Notes under the pieces: generated by a model
The model's input: the letters and a program-made list of their open reading frames with translations, nothing else
Database searches by the model: none
What the model was told of the DNA's origin: nothing
Shown here: positions 1 through 6,248 of the stretch, piece by piece
How positions within the stretch are numbered: the first letter of the stretch is position 1
Layout: every line of letters starts with the position of its first letter
NCBI GenBank assembly: GCA_027365375.1
Contig: DAHXNM010000325.1
Location: 1-6,391 of the forward strand
DNA: 6,391 bases
From: Ferrimicrobium sp.
GTDB lineage: Bacteria; Actinomycetota; Acidimicrobiia; Acidimicrobiales; Acidimicrobiaceae
Direction of reading: 5' to 3'
Position numbers and translations under genes: made by a program

Positions 1-1
1 A

Positions 2-634
2 GAGAACAGCGAAGGTGCCATTGCCCTCTCTAGGGTTGATCGCCAAGTAGGGGTGTTGGTTGAACTCAAGTGCGAGACTGACTTTGTCGCCAAGTCGGCT
101 GATTTTGTAAACACCGTCAACGAGATTGCTGCAGCCGTCGCCGAACGCGGAGAGAAGGCCGTTGACGAGTATGCCGAGATGATTGCTTCGCTGACGATCA
201 CGCTGAAGGAGAACATCTCGCTTGGTCGAGTTGTCCGACTCGAGGCAGGCGAAGGCGAAGAGGTCTCAGGTTACCTCCATGTTCAGGCTGATCGTGGAGT
301 GAATGGCGTTTTGGTGCAGCTCAAGAACGGCTCGGAGGAGCTCGCCCATGATCTTGCCTTGCATATTGCCTTTGCTCGTCCTTCCTACCTAGCTATAGAG
401 GATGTTCCGGCCGCTCTGGTGGCTCAGGAGCGAGAGACGCTTGAGACGATGACGAGGAACGAAGGAAAGCCAGAGGCCGCGATCGAAAAGATCGTAACTG
501 GAAGGCTCGATGGTTTCTTTAAGTCCATCTGTCTGTTAGAACAACCGTTTGTGAAGGACGAGAAGCATCGAGTGCGTGAAGTGCTCGGGCAAGCCTCACT
601 CGTCGCCTTCGCTCAGCTTGTCGTTGGCGAGTAG
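2..634 (+). CDS. tsf: Elongation factor Ts, 3' part (5' end outside window)
   Basis: EF-Ts is the cytoplasmic nucleotide exchange factor that releases GDP from EF-Tu during translation elongation. The frame is open to the left edge, with the first full codon at base 2, giving 210 residues before the TAG. The visible protein begins just before the core motif VELKCETDFVAKS, whose TDFV element is the part that contacts the EF-Tu G domain in known structures. Further family landmarks are a HIAFARPSYL segment, matching the usual 'HIAA..P.YL' block, and the C-terminal run GKPEAAIEKIV ... GRLDGFFK ... CLLEQPFVKD, followed by the typical ending VVGE. The missing N-terminus (about 55-60 residues) should hold the UBA-like EF-Tu-binding domain. 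An in-frame GTG at 53 is not the true start, because homology continues upstream of it. The central domain looks compact compared with the E. coli protein. The gene is normally preceded by rpsB, and pyrH follows after 4 bases. Confidence 0.97.
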   Translation, partial: ENSEGAIALSRVDRQVGVLVELKCETDFVAKSADFVNTVNEIAAAVAERGEKAVDEYAEMIASLTITLKENISLGRVVRLEAGEGEEVSGYLHVQADRGVNGVLVQLKNGSEELAHDLALHIAFARPSYLAIEDVPAALVAQERETLETMTRNEGKPEAAIEKIVTGRLDGFFKSICLLEQPFVKDEKHRVREVLGQASLVAFAQLVVGE

Positions 635-638
635 CGAG

Positions 639-1370
639 TTGGCGTCGACGCAGGTGACAGGTGACCGGTGTCGTATTCTCCTCAAGATCTCGGGTGAGGC
701 GCTAGGGGATCCGTCGGCTGGACCACTTGATGCCGCGGTGCTGACGCAGCTCGCGAAGGAGTTGGTAGGGCTTCGATCTGAACTAGACGTTGAGATTGCT
801 CTAGTTGTCGGTGGTGGCAATATTTGGCGAGGTACCTACGGTGTTGATATCGGTATAGATGCCCCAACCTCTGACAACATCGGTATGCTCGCCACTGTTA
901 TGAACGCCTTGGCACTGCAGAGCGCGATCGAGGCGTTGGGGCAGCCAGTGAGATTGCAGAGTGCTATTAACATGTCTGAGCTTGCTGAGCCCTACATAAG
1001 GCGTAGAGCCGTTCGTCACCTTGAGAAGGGTCGCATCGTCATCTTCGCAGCAGGGACCGGTAATCCGTTTTTTACCACCGACACAGCGGCTGCTTTGCGA
1101 GCGGCTGAAATTGGGGCGCAGACGATGATGAAGGGGACCCACTCTGGGGTAAACGGAATCTATTCAGCGGACCCACGGCTTGACCCGAGTGCTACGAAGT
1201 ATGATCATGTTGGGTATATGGATGTTATCTCGCGAGACTTGAACGTGATGGACATGACGGCGGTGACCTTCTGCAAGGATCATGACATTCGCGTAATTGT
1301 CTTTGATGTGACGAGCCCAGGAAATATAGCTCGTGCCTGGAGAGGCGAAATAGGAACGGTGGTTGACTGA
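639..1370 (+). CDS. pyrH: Uridylate kinase (UMP kinase)
   Basis: PyrH phosphorylates UMP to UDP with ATP in the cytoplasm, feeding UTP and CTP synthesis. It belongs to the amino-acid-kinase fold and is unrelated to eukaryotic UMP/CMP kinases. Numbering from the TTG at 639 (243 aa; E. coli has 241), visible motifs are LLKISGEALG at 14-23, VVGGGNIWRG at 56-65, GMLATVMNALALQ at 82-94, GTGNPFFTTDTAA at 139-151, IYSADP at 174-179 and NVMDMTA at 202-208. The frame also has a GTG at 576 inside tsf, but that adds 21 residues translated from the tsf 3' end in another frame. The TTG leaves about 12 residues before RILLK, close to E. coli. GTG at 654 is a second candidate. No strong Shine-Dalgarno precedes either, so translation probably depends on coupling to tsf termination 4 bases upstream. 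The loop before IYSADP reads KGTHSGVNG and is about two residues longer than the E. coli KATKVDG. Function is secure; the exact start is less so. Confidence 0.96.
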   Translation: MASTQVTGDRCRILLKISGEALGDPSAGPLDAAVLTQLAKELVGLRSELDVEIALVVGGGNIWRGTYGVDIGIDAPTSDNIGMLATVMNALALQSAIEALGQPVRLQSAINMSELAEPYIRRRAVRHLEKGRIVIFAAGTGNPFFTTDTAAALRAAEIGAQTMMKGTHSGVNGIYSADPRLDPSATKYDHVGYMDVISRDLNVMDMTAVTFCKDHDIRVIVFDVTSPGNIARAWRGEIGTVVD

Positions 1371-1942
1371 TGGCTGAAGAAGTTGATACTGACTTGGTGA
1401 TTGCCGAAACGAAGACCAAAATGGCGAAGGCTCTCGAACATACCGAAGAGGAGTTTGCTGCGGTGAGAACCGGGCGGGCGGCTCCGGCGCTCGTTGAGCA
1501 CCTCGCGGTTGATTACTACGGATCAGCTACGCCGCTAATGACGATAGCCGGGATCGGTGTCTCTGATGCCCGAACCTTGGTGATCAATCCATACGATAGA
1601 GGAAGCCTGGGAGCTATTGAGACAGCAATTCGAAACTCGGACCTTGGCGCCAATCCTACTAATGACGGTTCCACAATCCGTATCACCTTGCAACCTCCTA
1701 CTGAGGAGCGTCGCAAGGAGCTGATCAAGGTAGTGCGCACCCGATCCGAGGAGGGAAAGGTTGCAATGCGGGCTATTCGGCGGAGTGCTCGACATCAGTT
1801 TGAGGGCTGGCAGAAGCAGGGTTCACTGACCACTGACGATCTTGCTGATCTAGAGAAACAACTCGAGCAGGTCACTTCGCACTATATTGCTGAGTTAGAC
1901 AAGGCTTTGGAGGCCAAAGAGCGCGATCTACTTGAGGTCTGA
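1370..1942 (+). CDS. frr: Ribosome recycling factor
   Basis: RRF works with EF-G to split post-termination ribosomes and free the subunits and mRNA. The 190-residue product is close to the usual ~185. Hallmarks are VRTGRAAPALVEHL near residues 32-45, the DYYGSATPL block near 48-56, the INPYDRG segment near 72-78 and the stretch from AIRNSDLGANPTNDG through IRITLQPPTEERRKEL near 86-117. The Arg-rich helix with MRAIRRSARH follows near 132-141, and a long charged C-terminal helix (domain I coiled coil) completes the protein. The ATG shares its A with the pyrH stop codon (TGATG), a classic coupling arrangement. A weak GGTGG lies 7 bases upstream, inside pyrH. The pyrH-frr pairing is one of the most conserved in bacteria, and nothing in this copy looks unusual. 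Confidence 0.98.
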   Translation: MAEEVDTDLVIAETKTKMAKALEHTEEEFAAVRTGRAAPALVEHLAVDYYGSATPLMTIAGIGVSDARTLVINPYDRGSLGAIETAIRNSDLGANPTNDGSTIRITLQPPTEERRKELIKVVRTRSEEGKVAMRAIRRSARHQFEGWQKQGSLTTDDLADLEKQLEQVTSHYIAELDKALEAKERDLLEV

Positions 1943-1948
1943 GAGGGG
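1942..1948 (+). promoter_or_regulatory. Shine-Dalgarno for cdsA
   Basis: AGAGGGG overlaps the last base of the frr stop and lies 8 bases before the ATG at 1957. It is one of the two clearest ribosome-binding sites in the window. It matters because it supports translation from 1957, and therefore inclusion of the long hydrophilic N-terminal extension in CdsA. Confidence 0.7.
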
Positions 1949-1956
1949 CCGTAGCA

Positions 1957-3738
1957 ATGAGTGAGGGCCAGGAACGCCATCGGCAGAGGTCCAAGGGAGA
2001 ATCCGATGGTCCTCTCTTTGATGCGTCGAGTGAACCCCAGCTTGGAGACGAGACTGATGACGATCTCACGTTATCGCTCGGCGATGGTTTCGTTGATCGA
2101 CCACTATCGGCCGGTTCCGATCGGGATCCCACGCTATCGTTAGATAGCGATGCGGTAGCTGAAGAGCTTGCTAGAGGTGGCGCAAACTCTCCAGCGGTCG
2201 AGGATGACCTGACGCTCGAGCTTCCGGGGTGGCGCGAGCCACCGACTGGAGAGATTCCGCGGGTGATCGAGGAGTTGACCGGCGAGCCTCTACCGCCATT
2301 ACACGGCGAAGCGCCCGGAAACTTCGACGCATTTGAGGACGAGACTCGACAGGCGCGTCATCAACGAAGATTGACCCAGCCCGAGGAGCAGGATGATTTC
2401 TTGATTCCGATCGAGCGAGCGCCCCTAGATGGTTCGGCACTCGCCGCTTCGCCTTCTAACGCCGATAGACCAAACCCGGCCCCAGTGGATGGCCCAGCCC
2501 CAGAGGATGGCCCAGCCCCAGAGGATGATCCAACTAGGGTTAATGGTGTTGGCGGAACTCACGACCAAGACCAGGAGTATATAGATGCGCTTCAAGCTCA
2601 TCTGGACGAGCGGAGAGGATCTCCACGTCGGGGTATTCGTGAGTCACCCCGTTCTACCGACGCCTCCGAGCCAAGCGACGTACTTGAGGCCAACGACGCG
2701 TCCACGCAGAGTAGTCACTCCTCTGATATAGTCGACGAATCTGCTGTCGGGGATGTACCGCGAAGACGGTCTCGTCATGAGGTGGTGTCATCGCGCGGCC
2801 GGTCACAGAAACGAGCACGGGGTTCTGCGGATAGATCCCGGAGTGCTGCTAAGCCAACTGAGGGAGACGAGTTATCTGCGCCGGAGCGCGAGGAGGAGCG
2901 ACCTGTACATACTGGTGGGCCCACCGAGCGCGTTAAAGTAGTGCGCACGGTTACAGGCATCGTGCTCGCAGTAGTCTTCCTGGGTGCACTGAAATTGGGA
3001 ACGGTCTCCACATTGGTGGTTGTGGCGGTGGCTGTTACTACTGCTGCAGCCGAGGGGTACAACCTTCTTCGCAGGGGTGGGTATCGCCCTGCAGCGCTCG
3101 TTGGACTGCTTGCCGTAGCCGCCTTAGTTGTGGGTGCTTATCTATCCGGTGAGGACGCCATTGTGCTAGTGATCGTAGCGGCGATTTTGGTGTCGCTCAT
3201 TTGGTTTATGGTCCAGCACCGAGGCGAGCAGTTCGTTGCTGGAGTTACAACCACCATGGTGATGGTCGTCTGGGTTGGGCTATTTGGCTCTTTTGCTGGA
3301 TTGATGCTTAGGCACGCTCTCTTCGGGGTTGGTGGGTTAGGGCTCCTCGTTGGCACTCTCCTATGTGCTACCACGGCGGATGTATTTGCCTTCTTTGGTG
3401 GTTCCCTAGTGGGCAAACATAAGTTGGCTCCTGCCATATCCCCCGGTAAGACTATCGAAGGAGTGCTCATTGGCGGAGTGGCTACGGTTTTGGTAGGCGG
3501 TCTAGTGCTTCCCCTCATTCACCCATTCACACTCACAGCAGGACTATTGATTGGGCTCGCAGCAGCGATCATTGCCCCGGTGGGAGACCTCGCTGAGTCT
3601 GCGTTGAAGCGATCGGTCTCGGCGAAGGACTCCTCACGATTGCTTCCTGGTCATGGGGGTATGCTAGATCGGATTGATGGCATACTTATCGTGCTGCCAG
3701 TCGCTTTTTATCTGTTTTTGAGTCTTCACTTAAGGTGA
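1957..3738 (+). CDS. cdsA: CDP-diacylglycerol synthase with ~325-aa hydrophilic N-terminal extension
   Basis: CdsA (phosphatidate cytidylyltransferase) is an integral membrane enzyme that makes CDP-diacylglycerol from phosphatidic acid and CTP, the precursor of bacterial phospholipids. The catalytic part is residues ~326-593 of 593, the size of a normal whole CdsA (260-300 aa). It has about eight or nine hydrophobic segments (near 330-348, 350-368, 379-397, 401-419, 427-449, 457-474, 503-521, 525-541 and 573-590). The family signature at 548-574 is complete: S548, KR 551-552, KD 557-558, HGG 566-568, DR 571-572 and D574. An upstream cytoplasmic motif has D475 and GKHKLAPAISPGKTIEG at 486-502, with Gly497 where Lys or Asn is usual. 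Residues 1-~325 look disordered, rich in S, D, E, P and R: acidic to ~215, then strongly basic at 269-299. They hold three D-[LP]-T-L-[SE]-L motifs and a GPAPED repeat. No other in-frame ATG occurs before residue 418, and a good Shine-Dalgarno precedes 1957. The enzymatic call is very secure; the role of the extension is unknown. Confidence 0.95.
   Translation: MSEGQERHRQRSKGESDGPLFDASSEPQLGDETDDDLTLSLGDGFVDRPLSAGSDRDPTLSLDSDAVAEELARGGANSPAVEDDLTLELPGWREPPTGEIPRVIEELTGEPLPPLHGEAPGNFDAFEDETRQARHQRRLTQPEEQDDFLIPIERAPLDGSALAASPSNADRPNPAPVDGPAPEDGPAPEDDPTRVNGVGGTHDQDQEYIDALQAHLDERRGSPRRGIRESPRSTDASEPSDVLEANDASTQSSHSSDIVDESAVGDVPRRRSRHEVVSSRGRSQKRARGSADRSRSAAKPTEGDELSAPEREEERPVHTGGPTERVKVVRTVTGIVLAVVFLGALKLGTVSTLVVVAVAVTTAAAEGYNLLRRGGYRPAALVGLLAVAALVVGAYLSGEDAIVLVIVAAILVSLIWFMVQHRGEQFVAGVTTTMVMVVWVGLFGSFAGLMLRHALFGVGGLGLLVGTLLCATTADVFAFFGGSLVGKHKLAPAISPGKTIEGVLIGGVATVLVGGLVLPLIHPFTLTAGLLIGLAAAIIAPVGDLAESALKRSVSAKDSSRLLPGHGGMLDRIDGILIVLPVAFYLFLSLHLR
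2062..2223 (+). repeat. Three spaced D-[LP]-T-L-[SE]-L peptide motifs in the CdsA extension
   Basis: Three six-residue motifs are encoded at 2062-2079 (DLTLSL, residues 36-41), 2125-2142 (DPTLSL, 57-62) and 2206-2223 (DLTLEL, 84-89). The start-to-start spacing is 21 and 27 residues, and each motif sits in an acidic, Gly/Ser/Pro-rich context. The codons differ between copies (for example CTC/CTG and TTA/CTA/CTC for the Leu positions). The similarity is therefore at the protein level and does not come from a recent DNA duplication. A short hydrophobic motif in a disordered acidic tail often indicates a partner-binding peptide, but no partner can be named from sequence. Confidence 0.7.
2473..2526 (+). 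repeat. 18-bp in-frame tandem repeat (GPAPED)
   Basis: Two perfect 18-bp copies (ggcccagccccagaggat) lie at 2491-2508 and 2509-2526. A degenerate third copy at 2473-2490 encodes NPAPVD. Together they encode residues 173-190 of the CdsA extension. The unit is a multiple of three, so copy-number change would keep the frame. This is consistent with replication slippage in a length-tolerant linker. Confidence 0.9.
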
Positions 3739-3744
3739 TGCATT

Positions 3745-3750
3745 AGAGGG
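3745..3750 (+). promoter_or_regulatory. Shine-Dalgarno for dxr
   Basis: AGAGGG lies 5 bases before the ATG at 3756, in the 17-base gap after the cdsA stop. It fixes the dxr start, which also places the GSTGSIG dinucleotide-binding motif at residues 8-14, as expected for the family. Confidence 0.7.
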
Positions 3751-3755
3751 TTGAT

Positions 3756-4910
3756 ATGAAGTCACTTGCCGTAATGGGTTCGACCGGTTCAATTGGCCGC
3801 CAGACGCTTGATCTTGTGCGGCAGGATCCGGATAGGTTTCGAATTGCCGTTCTTGGAGCGCACTCCGATGTGGAGGGTATTCTCGATCAGGCGCGCGAGT
3901 TCCGTCCAGCCGTCGTGGGCCTAGATGATGAGGCGGCTGCCAAGGAGCTCCGTTCACTGCTTGACCCGGGGATCGAAGTGGTGACAGCTGATGAAGTTCT
4001 TGACGCGTTGACATCTGCAGAGATCGTGATCAACGGGGTGATGGGTTTCGCTGGGATAAGGATAACTGAGCGCGCACTCCTGGCTGGACTGCGTCTCGGA
4101 CTCGCGAACAAAGAGTCGCTTATTGCGGCTGGTGAACTCGTGATCTCCTTGTTGGCGCGAGGAGGCGAGTTGATCCCTGTGGATTCAGAGCACTCGGCTA
4201 TCTTTCAGCTCTTGGGACAGTCGCGTGACCGTCCAGCTGGTTTTTCACGTCTAGTGATTACTGCGTCAGGTGGCCCGTTCCGCAAGTTCGATGCCGAGTC
4301 ACTTAAGGCTGTGACCGTCCAAGATGCGCTCGCCCATCCTACTTGGTCCATGGGGCCGAAGATTAGCGTGGACTCATCCACGTTATTCAACAAGGGGCTT
4401 GAGGTGATCGAGGCTCACTACCTCTTCGGGGTGGACTACGAACAGATAGCCGTCGTGGTTCATCCGGAATCTTTGGTCCATTCGATGGTTGAATTCACTG
4501 ATGGAACAACGCTTGCTCAGCTCTCTATGCCTGACATGAGACTCCCGATATCCTTGGCCCTCTATCACCCGGATCGTAGCCCACTCGCCCATGGGTCGAT
4601 GTCTTGGGCCGGTTCTAGGACGCTCACCTTTGAAGATGTCGACCTAGAGCGCTTCCCGGGTCTTGGGTTGGCATTCGCCGCAGGTAAAGATGGTGGTGGG
4701 GCGCCGTGTTGCATGAATGCGGCCAATGAGGTTGCAGTGGGGGCGTTTTTGGCTGGCAGAATTGGGTGGTCGCAGATTTACGATACGGTGGCTTCAGTCA
4801 TGGCAAGATACGAGCCATGTACGCCGATGAGTATTGATGAGGTTGTCGAACTAGATCAAAGAGCCAGAAGCGTGGCCACCGACCTGGTCAAGGTATACGC
4901 TAGTGCCTAG
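3756..4910 (+). CDS. dxr: 1-deoxy-D-xylulose 5-phosphate reductoisomerase
   Basis: Dxr (IspC) converts 1-deoxy-D-xylulose 5-phosphate to 2-C-methyl-D-erythritol 4-phosphate with NADPH and a divalent metal. This is the first committed step of the MEP isoprenoid pathway and the target of fosmidomycin. The 384-residue protein is close to E. coli (398). Visible motifs are the NADPH-binding GSTGSIG at 8-14, LANKES at 116-121 and PVDSEHSAIFQ at 141-151, with metal ligands D143 and E145. Next come SGGPFR at 171-176 and HPTWSMG at 194-200, then ISVDSSTLFNKGLE at 203-216 with substrate residues N212 and K213 and metal ligand E216. VHPESLVHSMVEF at 235-247, PDMRLPIS at 259-266 and NAANEVAV at 321-328 complete the set. 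All known catalytic residues are present, so the enzyme should be active. The gene follows cdsA by 17 bases and overlaps the S2P protease gene by 8 bases. Confidence 0.98.
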   Translation: MKSLAVMGSTGSIGRQTLDLVRQDPDRFRIAVLGAHSDVEGILDQAREFRPAVVGLDDEAAAKELRSLLDPGIEVVTADEVLDALTSAEIVINGVMGFAGIRITERALLAGLRLGLANKESLIAAGELVISLLARGGELIPVDSEHSAIFQLLGQSRDRPAGFSRLVITASGGPFRKFDAESLKAVTVQDALAHPTWSMGPKISVDSSTLFNKGLEVIEAHYLFGVDYEQIAVVVHPESLVHSMVEFTDGTTLAQLSMPDMRLPISLALYHPDRSPLAHGSMSWAGSRTLTFEDVDLERFPGLGLAFAAGKDGGGAPCCMNAANEVAVGAFLAGRIGWSQIYDTVASVMARYEPCTPMSIDEVVELDQRARSVATDLVKVYASA

Positions 4911-6225
4911 TATCGATACCGTTGAGGGCGCTGATACGCCTGAGAATCCGGGACCGAGTCTGGCGGAGGCGCGTTCGTTCTCCGGTCGACGGCTGATTGA
5001 GTTCCTCATTGTGATTGCTGCAATCATTGCGTTCGCGGCGCACGTCCACGCTCTATCCACGCTGGTGGTGGTCGCAGCGATTGCAGCGATGATCATCTTG
5101 CACGAATTCGGTCACTATATAACTGCCCGCCTATCCGGAATGAAGGTAAGTGAGTTCTTTATCGGGTTCGGACCTCGAATCTGGTCCTTCAAGGTAGGTG
5201 AAGTCGAGTATGGGATCAAGGCGCTGATAGTTGGAGGCTATGTCCGTATTGCAGGCATGACCAACGTTGAAGAGGTTTCGCCCGAAGACGAGGACAGAAC
5301 CTATCGACAGTCGACGTTCCCGCGGCGAATTCTGGTCAGCGTAGCAGGCTCTTTGATGCATTTTATTATGGCCTTCGCAATCTTGTGGGTGTTGCTGTCT
5401 GGTGTTGGATTCGCGGTCAGCAACGGAGGGACTTATATCGCCTCGGTGGCCAAGGCACCACATCTCGTGTCGCCGGCGAGCCAAGCCGGGATTCCAGCCG
5501 GTTCAACCGTGTTGGTTGCGAATGGGATTCACCACCCTAACACCACCACCTTCGGCAAGATTATTGAGGAGAACGCCAACAAGCCGGTCCACCTGACTTT
5601 ACGAGTGGGGTCGAGGGTTCTCTATAGGACTGTTGTGCCGGTGAGTGCATCAGTACTGGCTCGAACTGATCCGGTCTACAAGTCGCTTCATGGATCCGGT
5701 GTGATCGGGGTCACGATAGAGTCCACATCCAAGACGGTCACTGATTCGTTCGTAGCAGGCGCAGGTCATGCTGTGACTGGGTTGGGGTCATATGCCTGGA
5801 GTTCGGTAGCCGGGATTCTTTCACACTTTTCGCCACATGGGATCGCCACCTACGCCCAAGAGGTGGCGCATCCGTCGTCGAGCCCCACCTCCGCTCGATC
5901 GCAGTCGCGCTTTGAATCCCCGGTCGGCATCGTCTACCTGGCTAACGACGCCGTACGAGCAGGTATCGCCGCCGTATTAGAGCTGCTGTTCTTGATCAAC
6001 GTGTTCGTTGGTGTTTTCAACCTCTTCCCCTTCTTGCCTCTGGACGGTGGTCATGTGGTGATAGCGATCTACGAACGCATTCGTTCGAGAAAAAATCGTC
6101 GTTATCATGCGGACGTGATGAAGCTGATGCCAGTTACATATGCGGTCTTGGCTATTATCCTGTTGATCGGAGTGACCTCACTCTATCTCGATATCACCCA
6201 TCCAATCTTTAACCCATTTGGCTAG
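4903..6225 (+). CDS. rseP: Membrane site-2 zinc metalloprotease (RseP/Rip1 type, M50B) with PDZ domain
   Basis: This is an intramembrane metalloprotease that cuts membrane-spanning substrates such as anti-sigma factors after a first cut outside the membrane. Of 440 residues, HEFGH at 67-71 carries the two His zinc ligands and the catalytic Glu. NLFPFLPLDGGH at 373-384 supplies the third ligand, D381. The conserved GFGPRIWSF and GGYVRIAGM blocks follow the HEFGH helix at 88-96 and 111-119. Residues ~175-250 resemble one PDZ domain, with Ser201 where Asp of the usual 'GD' occurs. Predicted membrane segments are near 31-50, 51-72, 143-170, 353-375 and 409-428. The 31-50 segment and hydrophilic residues 1-30 are extra relative to E. 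coli RseP, where the HExxH helix is near the N-terminus. The AGP..N motif of the family reads AGSLMH at 148-153. The GTG start lies 8 bases inside dxr, with AAGG 9 bases upstream; a GTG at 5011 (V37) would start inside a membrane segment and is unlikely. The substrate is unknown. Confidence 0.95.
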   Translation: MPSIDTVEGADTPENPGPSLAEARSFSGRRLIEFLIVIAAIIAFAAHVHALSTLVVVAAIAAMIILHEFGHYITARLSGMKVSEFFIGFGPRIWSFKVGEVEYGIKALIVGGYVRIAGMTNVEEVSPEDEDRTYRQSTFPRRILVSVAGSLMHFIMAFAILWVLLSGVGFAVSNGGTYIASVAKAPHLVSPASQAGIPAGSTVLVANGIHHPNTTTFGKIIEENANKPVHLTLRVGSRVLYRTVVPVSASVLARTDPVYKSLHGSGVIGVTIESTSKTVTDSFVAGAGHAVTGLGSYAWSSVAGILSHFSPHGIATYAQEVAHPSSSPTSARSQSRFESPVGIVYLANDAVRAGIAAVLELLFLINVFVGVFNLFPFLPLDGGHVVIAIYERIRSRKNRRYHADVMKLMPVTYAVLAIILLIGVTSLYLDITHPIFNPFG

Positions 6226-6248
6226 GATTAAGATGAAAGTGAGATGTA

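Noticed and set aside
53..634. A complete 193-residue gene starting at GTG 53
   Set aside because: EF-Ts homology continues upstream in the same frame to the window edge (ENSEGAIALSRVDRQVG), so this is a truncated tsf.
576..638. Longer PyrH starting at GTG 576
   Set aside because: It would overlap tsf by 59 bases and add 21 Ser/Leu-rich residues that are a frame-shifted reading of the tsf end and do not match the family.
801..1142. Minus-strand open frame opposite pyrH
   Set aside because: It lies wholly antisense to a strongly conserved gene and shows no recognisable domain.
1943..1956. Loss of uppS between frr and cdsA
   Set aside because: The frr-uppS-cdsA order is typical of Firmicutes. 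Actinobacteria usually keep uppS elsewhere, so its absence here is informative about lineage and not an anomaly.
2132..2149. Intrinsic terminator inside cdsA
   Set aside because: The 7-bp stem is not followed by a run of T residues and sits within an intact reading frame.
3138..3518. Minus-strand open frame of 126 codons opposite cdsA
   Set aside because: The Thr/Pro-rich translation is the mirror of membrane-segment codons in cdsA, with no family features.
2941..3738. Separate short cdsA starting at GTG 2941, with 1957-2940 as a different gene
   Set aside because: There is no stop codon between the parts and no clear Shine-Dalgarno at 2941, while 1957 has a good one. A secondary internal start cannot be fully excluded.
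5131..5484. Minus-strand open frame of 117 codons opposite the S2P gene
   Set aside because: It is antisense to the conserved protease core, has no motif, and has a composition typical of a shadow frame.
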